A DNA stretch of 64,000 nt, from positions 1 through 64,000 of the forward strand of contig NZ_WIBF01000006.1 in NCBI RefSeq assembly GCF_009496005.1, given 5' to 3'. The stretch comes from Tritonibacter litoralis (lineage in GTDB: Bacteria; Pseudomonadota; Alphaproteobacteria; Rhodobacterales; Rhodobacteraceae). The position numbers and the translations under genes were made by a program. Of the stretch, positions 44,761 through 53,768 are shown one piece after another. Within the stretch, counting starts at the first letter, position 1. Every line of letters starts with the position of its first letter. The notes beneath the pieces are model-generated. The model was not told the origin of the DNA, ran no database searches, and worked only from the letters and a program-made list of their open reading frames with translations.

Positions 44761-45369
44761 TCAGGCCGCGCCGCGCTCGGTCACGGCCTGGATCGCAGCG
44801 GCAATCGCCGCGTCCACGTCCAATTCGCTGGTGTCGATCAGAACCGCATCCTCTGCCGGGCGCAGCGGCGCTTCGGCGCGGTTCATGTCCCGCTCATCCC
44901 GTGCTTTGACATCGGCCAGAACCTCTTCGAGGGAATTCGCCAGACCTTTGGCGGCCAATTCCTGAAACCGGCGTTTGGCCCGCACCTCGGCACTGGCGGT
45001 CACAAACAGCTTGGCTTCGGCGCGGGGGCAGATCACGGTGCCAATATCGCGCCCATCCATCACCGCACCGCCCGAACGGCGGGCAAAGGCACGTTGAAAA
45101 TCAACCAAGGCCGCGCGCACTTCGGCGATCACCGCAACTTTGGAGGCCGCCTGCGCCACTTCGGGGCCGCGCAGGTCAGGATCGTCCAGGTCCTGCGGCA
45201 ACAGGTTCTGCGCCGCCTCAACCGGGGGAACACCCGCCATCATCTTGGCCCCCACCGCGCGATAAAGAAGTCCGGTATCAAGATGCGCAAATCCAAAATG
45301 CTCTGCCACCGCGCGCGAAATTGTTCCTTTTCCTGCCGCGGCCGGGCCGTCAATTGCCACACAAAACAT
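44761..45369 (-). CDS. cmk: Cytidylate kinase
   Basis: The 202-residue P-loop kinase phosphorylates CMP and dCMP. The P-loop is [14 protein letters not shown] (near residue 12). [23 protein letters not shown] and the lid region RFQELAAKG match the family. It normally lies between aroA and rpsA; here a LuxR gene and three small genes separate it from both. The short product is in the normal size range. Confidence 0.94.
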   Translation of the reverse strand: MFCVAIDGPAAAGKGTISRAVAEHFGFAHLDTGLLYRAVGAKMMAGVPPVEAAQNLLPQDLDDPDLRGPEVAQAASKVAVIAEVRAALVDFQRAFARRSGGAVMDGRDIGTVICPRAEAKLFVTASAEVRAKRRFQELAAKGLANSLEEVLADVKARDERDMNRAEAPLRPAEDAVLIDTSELDVDAAIAAAIQAVTERGAA

Positions 45370-45644
45370 TCCTGTCCGTCCTCAAAATGCGTAAGTCTTC
45401 CGTTTCACCCCATTCCGCTACCGTTTTGAAACGGGAAAGACAACGCTTTGCGCTCGTGTTTCGCCTCATCAAAGTGCGCGAAGATGGCTGAATTTCGCGG
45501 CCTATTGACGGCGCTACGGGTAAAATGGCACATAAAAACACCCAATTCACCACCGCATCGAGATCTGGTAACCGTTACGCGGTTGCAGTGGGGCGATAAG
45601 TTCCCTCATAATGTGTCTAGTGCAGTTATCTTAGGGACAAAAGG

Positions 45645-46415
45645 GTGCCAAGCAGGTTCTTCAACAATCGGCTCTTGGATTTTGCAGACGCTCAGAACAG
45701 CCTGACAGCTCCCGAAGCTGCCTTTACTCTTCTTGATACCGAACTGAAAACCTTTGGTGCCAAAAGCGCGGTTTACGGCATGCTGCCAGCCCCATCCGTT
45801 CCGGGCGCAGAGCAAGTCAGCAATACGTTGAACCAGGCCCATACGTTTTTCAGCTACCCCGAAGAATACGCCGGCCATTATATGGTGGACGAATTGATCG
45901 GTGACGATCCCTTTGCCCGTTTCTGTGCCACCACCGAAGGCGGTGCCATGGGCTGGCATGACCCGCGCGCGGCCGCTTTTGCCACACAACGGTCCAAACA
46001 AGTTCTGTCCCTCGCCGCTGATTTTGGCCTGCAATATGGCATGAGCGTCCCCTTGCGGGACGGGTCTGGACAGGCTGTGGGCGGCATCGGCGTCGCGCTG
46101 GATCTGAATTCCACCCGCGAAGCTGATGACACGCTGCGGGCCTATGGTCATGATATCGAGATGGCGGCCCTGTTGTTCCATGCCAGGTTTCATGATGAGC
46201 TGAGCCCAAAGGACGTGATCAGCCTCTCCAGCCGCGAAATCGAATGTCTGAAATGGGCCGCTGCGGGGCTTTTGACCAAAGAGATCGCCTTCCGCTTGTC
46301 CCTGTCTGACAAAACCGTGGAATTTCACCTCCGCAACGCGACCAAGCGGTTGAATGCGCGCAACCGAACCCATGCGGTGGCACGGGCGCTCGTTTACGGC
46401 CTGCTTACACTATAA
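45645..46415 (+). CDS. LuxR family regulator with autoinducer-binding domain (solo)
   Basis: The 256 residues comprise an N-terminal autoinducer-binding domain (about 20-170) and a C-terminal LuxR helix-turn-helix (SSREIECLKWAAAGLLTKEI and FRLSLSDKTVEFHLRNATKRL, parts). No acyl-homoserine-lactone synthase gene is in the window, so it is a LuxR solo here. The start is GTG at 45645. An inverted repeat AACCG-TTACG-CGGTT lies 60 bases upstream and could be its own site. It interrupts the usual aroA-cmk neighbourhood. Confidence 0.85.
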   Translation: MPSRFFNNRLLDFADAQNSLTAPEAAFTLLDTELKTFGAKSAVYGMLPAPSVPGAEQVSNTLNQAHTFFSYPEEYAGHYMVDELIGDDPFARFCATTEGGAMGWHDPRAAAFATQRSKQVLSLAADFGLQYGMSVPLRDGSGQAVGGIGVALDLNSTREADDTLRAYGHDIEMAALLFHARFHDELSPKDVISLSSREIECLKWAAAGLLTKEIAFRLSLSDKTVEFHLRNATKRLNARNRTHAVARALVYGLLTL

Positions 46416-46907
46416 GCAATTCCACCAAGTCCATGCGATTCTTACTAAAACAAGAAATGCATGACACTACTCAACCAGTGATCGAAATTTATGGACAAAA
46501 TGTCCCTGACGATACGCGTTTAGGTCATTTTGTCCCAAAAGTTCCGTAAACCTACAGTGAGAACTAGGGAATCCCCTAGCTAACTCCACATGCTCACGCG
46601 TGGAATATAGGGATCGACGGGATTGTCCTGTCGTTTTCCCAAGTGTCTGTACCCACACATATGCAGACAGGTCTGTGTCCAAACCCACCACAGACGGTAT
46701 ACACGTGGCACTCGTTCTGGTGAGTGAGATTGAGTGCCACGTGTATTCAACACCCCAGGCTTAAAAACCAGCCTGACGTTGATAACAATTTGGTTATTTC
46801 TCCACAAACGGGCAAAAATCCGCCGAAAGCGGAGGAGACCCCAATCTGATCGAGCGGGCTAAAACTGGCGGCAAACCCCGGAACAGGCTCTGCCGCCGCA
46901 GTTGAGA
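46416..46907. other. Non-coding gap with a 15-bp perfect inverted repeat
   Basis: No gene is seen. ATACACGTGGCACTC (46699-46713) and GAGTGCCACGTGTAT (46732-46746) are perfect arms around an 18-base loop. CTAGGG...CCCTAG is a smaller palindrome near 46566-46580. The aroA terminator lies at the far end. AT content is higher than in the flanking genes. Confidence 0.55.
46813..46833 (-). terminator. Terminator of aroA
   Basis: On the minus strand TCCGC and GCGGA pair around TTTCG and are followed by TTTTTG. It lies about 75 bases after the aroA stop. Confidence 0.65.
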
Positions 46908-48260
46908 TCAGCTGTTTCTACGCTCAATCTGAGCGCCAAGATTGCGCATCAGATCTTCGAAGATCGGGAAAGACGTGGCAATCGGGCTGCCATCATCCAC
47001 AGACACGGCCTTTTGCGCGCCAAAACCCATGACCATAAAGGACATGGCAATGCGGTGATCCAGGAAGCTTTCACAGGTGGCACCACCCGGCACCCCATCA
47101 GGGCCCAGCCCCTCAACACTCCACCAGTCTTCGCCCTCGTCCACGGTCACGCCGTTGGCCCGCAAACCCCGTGCCATTGCATCTATCCGATCACTTTCCT
47201 TGACCCGCAGCTCTTTGACACCGGCCATCATCGTGGTGCCCGTGGCAAAAGAGGCCACAACCGAGAGAACCGGATATTCGTCAATCATCGAGGCCGCGCG
47301 CGCGGGCGGCACGTCGATGCCCTTCATATTCGGGGAGAATTTGGCCCGCAGATCCGCAACCGGCTCACCGCCTTCTTCGCGCTCGTTCTCATAGGTCAGA
47401 TCCGCGCCCATCTCACGCAATGTGGTAAAGAGGCCCGCCCGGGTTGGGTTCAGACCAATCCCTGGCACCAGAACATCCGACCCCGGTGTCACCAAGGCGG
47501 CACAGACCGGGAAGGCGGCCGAAGACGGATCGCGCGGCACGGCAATGACCTGCGGTTTCAACTCGGGCTGCCCAGTCAGGGTGATCACGCGGCCCTCATC
47601 TGTGTCTTCCACCGTGATCTCGGCACCAAACCCGGCCAGCATCCGCTCGCTGTGGTCGCGGGTGGCTTCGCGTTCGATCACAACGGTCTGACCCGGTGCA
47701 TTGAGCCCCGCCAGCAGCACCGCCGACTTCACCTGCGCCGATGGCACCGGAACCTCATACCGCACGGGGATCGGGTCTGCCGCGCCCACCAAAGTCATCG
47801 GCAAGCGCCCTCCGCTGCGCCCCACGGTCTGCGTGCCAAACAGCGCCAAAGGATCCGTCACCCGCGCCATCGGACGTTTGTTGAGCGAGGCATCCCCGGT
47901 AAAGGTCGCAGTGATCGGCTGGGTGGCCATGACCCCCATAATCAGACGCACACCAGTGCCCGAATTGCCGCAATCGATCACATTATCCGGCTCCTGAAAG
48001 CCACCAACGCCGACGCCATGCACTGTCCATTCGCCGCCGCCGTGGTCCGTGACCTCGGCCCCAAAGGCGCGCATGGCCTTGGCGGTGTCCAGCACATCTT
48101 CGCCTTCCAGCAGGCCGGTGATGCGGGTCTCACCCACAGCCAGCGCCCCCAGGATCAGCGCCCGATGCGAGATGGATTTGTCCCCGGGAACCTCAGCCAC
48201 ACCGGTCAGAGGGCCTGCGCGGCGAGAGGTCATCGGAATGGGCGTGCTGTGTCCGGACAT
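46908..48260 (-). CDS. aroA: 3-phosphoshikimate 1-carboxyvinyltransferase (EPSP synthase)
   Basis: The 450-residue enzyme joins phosphoenolpyruvate to shikimate-3-phosphate. Family motifs are [17 protein letters not shown] (near residue 22), [15 protein letters not shown] (near 92), DASLNKRPM and, near residue 345, [19 protein letters not shown] (parts). The sequence GNSGTGVR has Gly-Thr-Gly where class I enzymes usually have Gly-Thr-Ala, a feature of class II (glyphosate-tolerant-type) enzymes; I have not tested this. It is monocistronic. Confidence 0.95.
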   Translation of the reverse strand: MSGHSTPIPMTSRRAGPLTGVAEVPGDKSISHRALILGALAVGETRITGLLEGEDVLDTAKAMRAFGAEVTDHGGGEWTVHGVGVGGFQEPDNVIDCGNSGTGVRLIMGVMATQPITATFTGDASLNKRPMARVTDPLALFGTQTVGRSGGRLPMTLVGAADPIPVRYEVPVPSAQVKSAVLLAGLNAPGQTVVIEREATRDHSERMLAGFGAEITVEDTDEGRVITLTGQPELKPQVIAVPRDPSSAAFPVCAALVTPGSDVLVPGIGLNPTRAGLFTTLREMGADLTYENEREEGGEPVADLRAKFSPNMKGIDVPPARAASMIDEYPVLSVVASFATGTTMMAGVKELRVKESDRIDAMARGLRANGVTVDEGEDWWSVEGLGPDGVPGGATCESFLDHRIAMSFMVMGFGAQKAVSVDDGSPIATSFPIFEDLMRNLGAQIERRNS

Positions 48261-48464
48261 GGGATCTTCCTCGTGATCTGCGTTGCCTAGGCTGTTACCG
48301 CATGACAGAGGGCGCGTCCACGGGGATGGCGTGTTCAGACAGCTATTCTTTTACTGGCCAGCAGCCCGCACCCTTACCGCCCCAAAGGACAACAGTTCGA
48401 ACGAGGTCCTGCGGTACAAAGCACAGGTGTTCTCGCTCAATATTGGCGCAGCAGAGGTGTTGCG

Positions 48465-48570
48465 CCGCGCGATGCGCGTCGCGGTGGGGGCAGGGCCGCG
48501 CCTTCGGCGCGGCCCTGCCCGGCCCAAGGGGATGGCGGGCTTTTCCAAAGCACGCAAACCGCGCGGGAGC
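48465..48570 (-). repeat. Intergenic three-hairpin element, copy C
   Basis: Hairpin 1 is CCGCG...CGCGG (48465-48484). Hairpin 2 is a perfect 15-bp stem, GGGCAGGGCCGCGCC and its complement with a TTC loop (48488-48520). Hairpin 3 is GCTTT-TCC-AAAGC (48539-48551). The plus-strand 3' end is GCGGGAGC (48563-48570). It occupies the aroA-trmB gap (48261-48620), which holds no gene. Confidence 0.7.
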
Positions 48571-48620
48571 CGCCGGTTATGGATGCCTAGCTGCAGGAGC
48601 GAAAAAACCGAAACGCCGCC

Positions 48621-49358
48621 TCACCCCAACCGGCGGAAGGTCAGGTAATGCGGCCTGCGCCCCTCACGCAGCGCCTTTTGCTCGTAGCGCGTCGAGATCC
48701 AGTCACCCCAAGGTTCACGCCAATCTTCAGGACCTTCCGCCAGCCATTCAAAACCGGCCTTTGGCACCTCTTCCAGGGTCTGGCGGACGTAATCCGGAAT
48801 ATCCGTCGCCACCCGGAAGATTGCACCCGGTTTCAAAACCCGCGCCAAAGGCTCCAGATGTTCTTCGGTCACAAAACGGCGGCGGTGATGGCGGGCTTTG
48901 GGCCAGGGATCCGGATACAGAAGGAACGCCTTGGAAATCGACTGCATCGGCAAAACATCCATCAAATCCCGCGCATCGCCCGGATGAACCGCAATATTGC
49001 CTGTGGTCGCCGCGCGGATTTTGCCCAACAGCATCGCAACCCCATTGATATAGGGTTCCGCCCCGATGATCCCCACATCCGGATTGGATTTGGCCTGATG
49101 CACCAGATGCTCACCACCGCCAAAGCCGACCTCCAACCAGACATCACGGCCGCCAAACAGCGCCTCCAGATCCAATGGCGCGCGGTCCGGATTCACATCC
49201 CAGCCCACCGCACCTGGGCTCAAGGCCGCCAGGTCCTCGTCCAAATACCGCTGCTGCGCAGGTTTCAACTGCTTGCCTTTAATCCGACCATAGAAATTGC
49301 GCCACGGCGCACCGCTTGCGTGTTTATCCGCGGCAGAGGGCTTTTGATCGTCAGACAT
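48621..49358 (-). CDS. trmB: tRNA (guanine-N7)-methyltransferase
   Basis: The 245-residue SAM-dependent enzyme methylates G46 of tRNA. The SAM-binding loop is VWLEVGFGGGEHLVHQA (near residue 75). GAEPYINGVAMLLGKI and the active-site motif LLYPDPWPKARHHRRRFV are characteristic. The ATG at 49358 is preferred to a GTG one codon upstream. It is not part of the operon at 49481, whose last gene ends about 120 bases upstream on the same strand. Confidence 0.94.
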   Translation of the reverse strand: MSDDQKPSAADKHASGAPWRNFYGRIKGKQLKPAQQRYLDEDLAALSPGAVGWDVNPDRAPLDLEALFGGRDVWLEVGFGGGEHLVHQAKSNPDVGIIGAEPYINGVAMLLGKIRAATTGNIAVHPGDARDLMDVLPMQSISKAFLLYPDPWPKARHHRRRFVTEEHLEPLARVLKPGAIFRVATDIPDYVRQTLEEVPKAGFEWLAEGPEDWREPWGDWISTRYEQKALREGRRPHYLTFRRLG

Positions 49359-49480
49359 CACATTGGGTTCCTAGGCTGGCAAAGGAGGCATCGGGCTGCG
49401 CGCCCCTGTGCCGCATCTGATAGCTCAGGTCAAGCAAGAGGGCGACCTCAGTCACACCTTTGACCCACCGCGCGGCGATC

Positions 49481-50257
49481 TCATGCCGCGCCAAACACCG
49501 CCTGCCACACCCGGCTGACCTCACCCAGCGCGGGCGAAGGAAACCGTGCCAGAAAACGCAACCGATCCGCCCGCGCCACCAAAAATTGTTCTGCGCCCGC
49601 GGACTGTGGGTCTGGCAGGATCAACGCATTGGGGCGCGCGCCAATTGTGTGGCGTGGTGGCAGCTGTTCGGCCAGGGCATGCAGCACTCGCTGCGTCTCC
49701 GCTGCGCCGCCACCGTCTCGCTCCCCTTCAGCCCCGATCAACACCCAAGCCGAGCTTAGATCCGCAACACGCGTTTGAAACCGGCGCATCGGGCAGCCAT
49801 GCGGGTTTTGCACGCCCGCATTTGACGGGCCAAAATGATCACGAATGGCCGCCACCGACAGGCTCTCGGCGCCGATGGGCGCTTGGGTGGCTTTTCGCTC
49901 AAACCGCAATGGTTCCTCACCACAGAGGCTCAAAAGCCGGGCGAGCCCCTCCATCAGATCGCCCTGCCAGCCACCGGTCAGGGCCAGTCCGACCAATCTG
50001 CGCTGGGACACCACCAAATGGGCAACCGCGCGCCCGGCGGCAAAGACAACGATCTGGCGCGGCAGCATAATGCCATCAACCTCGGACAGGATCTGATCCA
50101 ACACAGAGCTCGCAGCACCCGAAACAGTTGGCCGCACCAAATCCATCAGGCGCTGCCGTAAATCCGCCGCCTCATTGGCTTGTCCCGAAACGGTCATCGC
50201 CGCGCCCCGCGGCGCAATACTTGCAAAGGATCGGCCCTGTGCTGTCTCAGCGCTCAT
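49481..50257 (-). CDS. Unrecognised protein, last gene of the kinase-GTPase operon
   Basis: I do not recognise this 258-residue protein. Residues 25-110 alternate helix and strand: SSVLDQILSEVDGIMLPRQI, then VVFAAGRAVAHLVVSQRRLVG. This pattern is loosely like small longin/roadblock-type domains that regulate GTPases; this is a guess. The C-terminal part has PRHTIGARPNALILPD. No signal or membrane helix is seen. Its start overlaps the stop of the gene at 50254 by four bases, so it is translated with the GTPase genes. Confidence 0.6.
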   Translation of the reverse strand: MSAETAQGRSFASIAPRGAAMTVSGQANEAADLRQRLMDLVRPTVSGAASSVLDQILSEVDGIMLPRQIVVFAAGRAVAHLVVSQRRLVGLALTGGWQGDLMEGLARLLSLCGEEPLRFERKATQAPIGAESLSVAAIRDHFGPSNAGVQNPHGCPMRRFQTRVADLSSAWVLIGAEGERDGGGAAETQRVLHALAEQLPPRHTIGARPNALILPDPQSAGAEQFLVARADRLRFLARFPSPALGEVSRVWQAVFGAA

Positions 50258-50709
50258 CCCTCCGCCCCATCCGGAGCCACTGCCTGCAACACGTCTCGGG
50301 CCGCCGCTACAAGATCCTGCGCCGTATCCAACCTATCACAGGCCAAAAAGACCGCGTCGTCAGACTGTTCCGCCCGCAAAAACAAGCGTGTTTCCCCCGG
50401 AACCCAGGCCATCACCGGATCGCTGGCTCGCACCGGGCTGCCCAGGTTCTCGACCAGATTTTCGGCCAATTGATCCGCCAAGCGATCGGCCAGCGCATAA
50501 GCTTCGGCAGCCTGCACGCAAAGATCATCCAAAGCCTCTTGTGGTCGGGCCCCCGCCGGTTCCGCCCGCAACACCAATCGCGCACCCAGATCCCCGAACC
50601 CGGCCAAACGGCAGCCCTCAGCGCTCTGCTCCAGGGCTGTCAACGCCTCTGCCAGAGGGCCAAGCGCGCCAGATACTGGCGCAGGAGAAGAAGGGGGGCG
50701 AGTGGTCAT
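50254..50709 (-). CDS. Unrecognised small protein of the kinase-GTPase operon
   Basis: About 151 residues, acidic, with a long helix (ALDDLCVQAAEAYALADRLA, residues 60-80) and a C-terminal strand-helix unit (VMAWVPGETRLFLRAEQSDD). No known domain is recognised. The start MTTRPPSS at 50709 lies seven bases after the GTPase stop; the longer frame to 50790 would overlap that gene. Two Cys residues lie apart, with no metal motif. Being encoded between a GTPase and another unknown protein, it may be an adaptor. Confidence 0.55.
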   Translation of the reverse strand: MTTRPPSSPAPVSGALGPLAEALTALEQSAEGCRLAGFGDLGARLVLRAEPAGARPQEALDDLCVQAAEAYALADRLADQLAENLVENLGSPVRASDPVMAWVPGETRLFLRAEQSDDAVFLACDRLDTAQDLVAAARDVLQAVAPDGAEG

Positions 50710-50716
50710 GTCACCC

Positions 50717-51616
50717 TCAGCGCGGGGCCATCGGTGCACGGCCTGCCGCTGCGGTGGCGCGCCGTTCGGGGCGGGCACTGTGACGTTCACGTTTCACCCG
50801 GCGCGGCACCACACGGCCTTCGACCATGGCTTCGGGCTGGGGGCTTTCGGTCTTGCCACGATCCCGCGCCGCCTCGCGGGCCAGTTTTTCCGCCATCGTC
50901 ACCTCAGGCGCGTTGGCAGAAGGCGCGGTTTTTGGATCACTCCACCGCACCAACAGTTCAATCAGGCTTTCGACAAAGGCATCCGCGCCGCTGGCCTGCC
51001 AGGCTTCGGCGTCATCTTCAGCCTCAACAGCCTGCAACAGTGAGATCGGGAAGACTGATTGGAACTTGTCTCCCGCTTCGCGCATCACCCGTTTCAGAAC
51101 CCGCGCCTGATCGCGTTCGTTCTGTAACTTGTCAAAATGGGTGACCAACAGGGTCGAGGGCCCGGACAGACCCGCGCGAATGCTGTCCCAGGCCGCAGCC
51201 TCGGACTGGCGCCAGGCCTGGGTGGCATGGGTGCACCAGATCACCGCGTCCACCTCGGGCATCAGCGCCCGCCAGACCGAGGTCGGCATGTTCGGGTCCG
51301 AAATCCCCGGCATATCAATCAGATCGCACAGCTCCAGCGCCTCTGCCGGGAGGGTCAGGCGGATCAGCGCGGTGCTGTCCAGCGGCACGGTTTCAATCTC
51401 TTCCAGATCGATCGGCGTTTCCGCGCCATCGGTGCCCACAACCGTGGCCGAGGTGGGGCCATGGGTGATCCAGACAGGCGGCAGACGGGTGGCCGTCACC
51501 TTGACCGGCAGCGGTTCCAGCCCAACCAGCAGATGGGTCAGCGTGCTTTTGCCTGCGCTAAACTCCCCCATCAGCGCAAGGCGCGGCTTTCGTGCGGTGG
51601 GTTTGCTAACAGGCAT
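50717..51616 (-). CDS. Dynamin-superfamily-like GTPase, short form
   Basis: The 299-residue protein is mainly a GTPase domain. The P-loop is GEFSAGKST (residues 17-25), G3 is DMPG (101-104) and G4 is THFDK (159-163). The order and spacing resemble the GTPase domain of bacterial dynamin-like proteins. A basic, Arg-rich C-terminal tail (RRVKRERHSARPERR) could touch membrane lipids or nucleic acid. No effector helical stalk is visible, so it may work with the 707-residue partner. GGAG precedes the ATG at 51616. Confidence 0.8.
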   Translation of the reverse strand: MPVSKPTARKPRLALMGEFSAGKSTLTHLLVGLEPLPVKVTATRLPPVWITHGPTSATVVGTDGAETPIDLEEIETVPLDSTALIRLTLPAEALELCDLIDMPGISDPNMPTSVWRALMPEVDAVIWCTHATQAWRQSEAAAWDSIRAGLSGPSTLLVTHFDKLQNERDQARVLKRVMREAGDKFQSVFPISLLQAVEAEDDAEAWQASGADAFVESLIELLVRWSDPKTAPSANAPEVTMAEKLAREAARDRGKTESPQPEAMVEGRVVPRRVKRERHSARPERRATAAAGRAPMAPR

Positions 51617-51644
51617 GTCTACTCCAATCATCGACGCGCCGCAC

Positions 51645-53768
51645 TCACCCGGTCGCATAGGTTTTTAACACAAGCATTGCCGCCCGGCTGGCTTTGCTCT
51701 GCGCTTCGGCGGTATGATTGTTGAACCGAGCCCGCAGATCACCGTCCTGAGCGTCAGTAATCTCCGCCAGGATATCACGCTGTTCGTCAAAAAATCCTTG
51801 CAGCCGCGCCAGAAATTCGGCGCGGGTGTCGGCAACCTGCACAGATTTCAGCTGGACCATGAAATCTTCGGTCTCTCCTTCGATTAAGCTGCGGAATTGA
51901 TTAGCAAAAGCGCGATATCCCCGAGTGCGCCGCCACCAGCTGGCCCACCAGCCATCGTTGAAATCCAGCGCAATGGTCTGCCCCAAAGCCACAGGGGCGG
52001 CCACATCCGGCACCTGGGGCAAGGCCAGCTGCACGCCTTCGACCGCGCTGCCAAACCCTTGATGCAGCAATCCTGCCACATCCCGCACCGCCGCCTGATA
52101 CCGCGCCTCAGCCGCCGCTTGCAGGCGGCTCGACATCACTGAATAGGCGGTGCGCAGCAACAGACGCAGACCCGCAGGATCATATTCCCAGACGCTTTGG
52201 TCGCCCCATTGCTCCAGATGTTCAATCAAGGCCCGCGTTGCACGATCTACAAAGGTCGCATGGGCCCGGTCCGCCCGCCCGCGATAGGCGGCCAGCACCT
52301 CGTCCAGCGCGCGTTCCAGCGCGTCCATATGCTGGTCGGCCAATTGCTCAAACGTCATTCGCACGGTGTTGGTGTCCAACCCGTGAACCGCATCCCCCTC
52401 GGTGCTGCCGCGCTGCGCCTGCACCCGGATGGCATGGGCCGCCTCTTGCCCGCTGGCCACGGTCAGGGCCGAGGTGGCAACCCGCGCCAGCGTCGCGCCG
52501 CCTTCGCCGACCAGGATCTGCTCCCCCAGGGTCCGATGCAGAGCCGGCAGGCCCGACAGCTGCCAGACCATATCCTGTGCCGGCCCTTTGGCGATCTGAT
52601 GGGTGCCCGCTTTGACACTGGCCTCCGCCCAATTCAACAAGGCCGCCGCGCTGGCCGGTGGCAGGTTGTCCAATTGCCCCATCAGGGCCGCATTGGCCCA
52701 ATAGGCGCTGCCAAACAGGATCTCGGCCTCTTGTGGTCCGTGATGATCACGCAGAGTCTCGCGGATGGCCGCCTCGATCTCGGGGACCTGTTGGGCCGGG
52801 TCCTGCAACTCATCGATCCGATTGACAAAGATCACCACCTCGCGCGCGTCCAGGCTGGCGATCATCCGGATCAAGCCAAGATCCACCGAGGTCAGCGCCT
52901 GCCCCGCCGACAAGACCACCACACACAGGCGACTGTCCCGCAGCGCCTGAATGGTGATCTGCTCGCGCATCATAAAGGTGTCATTCACCCCCGGTGTATC
53001 CCGCAGACACAGCGCATGGGGGATCATCCCGCTGTTCAGATAAAGATCCGCCGAACGGGTGATATCGGCAAACCGTCCCTGATCTGCCTGATCCGGCTCC
53101 AGATCCTCAAAATCATCGCCCAGGCAGATATAGCGTTCGATCAGGTTCTTGTCGAAATAGCCGTAATCATGGGTCTGCCCCATCAACATCTCAAACTTGC
53201 GGCCCAACCGAGCCCGCGACCGGTCCCGCATGGCTTCGATCTGTTCGCGGATCTTGTCCAGCTCGCTTTCGGCACCAGCGCGGCCTGCCATCTCTCCGAT
53301 GCGGCCACCTTTGGTCAACAGGCGGTCCCATTCGCCTTCGGTCATAAACTGGAACCGGGCGCTGGTCTCAGCCCGCGCGGTATCCGGCGACAGGTGCAGC
53401 GAGGTCACAACAGACGTCCAGGGGTTCACATCGCTTGGCAAAAGATCGGACCAGCCGGCCATGGCATTGACCAGCGCGGTTTTGCCGGATTTGACCTGCC
53501 CCAGAACGGTGATGGCGGGTTCAAAACTGGTCAGCTCACCGCTCAACCGCGCCAGCGCGCGCTGCGCGGACTCCCCTGAAACCGCCGACAAACCATCCAA
53601 AGCCTTCAGGATCTGCTGACGCTGCGCCGCCAATTGCGCCAGCGGCTCCAGCCCTGCGGTCAGATTTCCAGGCGCCGCCGCAGACCGGATGTCCGCAGGT
53701 TCCGCCGCTGGTTTTGCAGGCGGCACAGAGGCCGTTTGTGGGTCGTGAATTGGATCAACCATCGTCAT
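51645..53768 (-). CDS. Bacterial dynamin-like GTPase
   Basis: The 707-residue protein has a GTPase domain at about 85-390. The P-loop is GQVKSGKT (90-97), G3 is RDTPGVNDT (256-264) and G4 is NRID (316-319). A long helical region follows (about 430-590), as in the stalk of dynamin-like proteins. A Trp-rich patch, GWWASWWRR (606-614), could be the lipid-inserting tip. Bacterial dynamin-like proteins remodel or tether membranes on GTP hydrolysis. The start overlaps the stop of the preceding P-loop gene by four bases. Confidence 0.85.
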   Translation of the reverse strand: MTMVDPIHDPQTASVPPAKPAAEPADIRSAAAPGNLTAGLEPLAQLAAQRQQILKALDGLSAVSGESAQRALARLSGELTSFEPAITVLGQVKSGKTALVNAMAGWSDLLPSDVNPWTSVVTSLHLSPDTARAETSARFQFMTEGEWDRLLTKGGRIGEMAGRAGAESELDKIREQIEAMRDRSRARLGRKFEMLMGQTHDYGYFDKNLIERYICLGDDFEDLEPDQADQGRFADITRSADLYLNSGMIPHALCLRDTPGVNDTFMMREQITIQALRDSRLCVVVLSAGQALTSVDLGLIRMIASLDAREVVIFVNRIDELQDPAQQVPEIEAAIRETLRDHHGPQEAEILFGSAYWANAALMGQLDNLPPASAAALLNWAEASVKAGTHQIAKGPAQDMVWQLSGLPALHRTLGEQILVGEGGATLARVATSALTVASGQEAAHAIRVQAQRGSTEGDAVHGLDTNTVRMTFEQLADQHMDALERALDEVLAAYRGRADRAHATFVDRATRALIEHLEQWGDQSVWEYDPAGLRLLLRTAYSVMSSRLQAAAEARYQAAVRDVAGLLHQGFGSAVEGVQLALPQVPDVAAPVALGQTIALDFNDGWWASWWRRTRGYRAFANQFRSLIEGETEDFMVQLKSVQVADTRAEFLARLQGFFDEQRDILAEITDAQDGDLRARFNNHTAEAQSKASRAAMLVLKTYATG

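Noticed and set aside
46902-48290. Plus-strand open frame of 462 codons opposite aroA
   Set aside because: It is an antisense shadow of aroA, whose motifs are all intact on the minus strand.
52197-53579. Plus-strand open frame of 460 codons opposite the dynamin-like gene
   Set aside because: It is an antisense shadow, without a ribosome site or recognisable domain.
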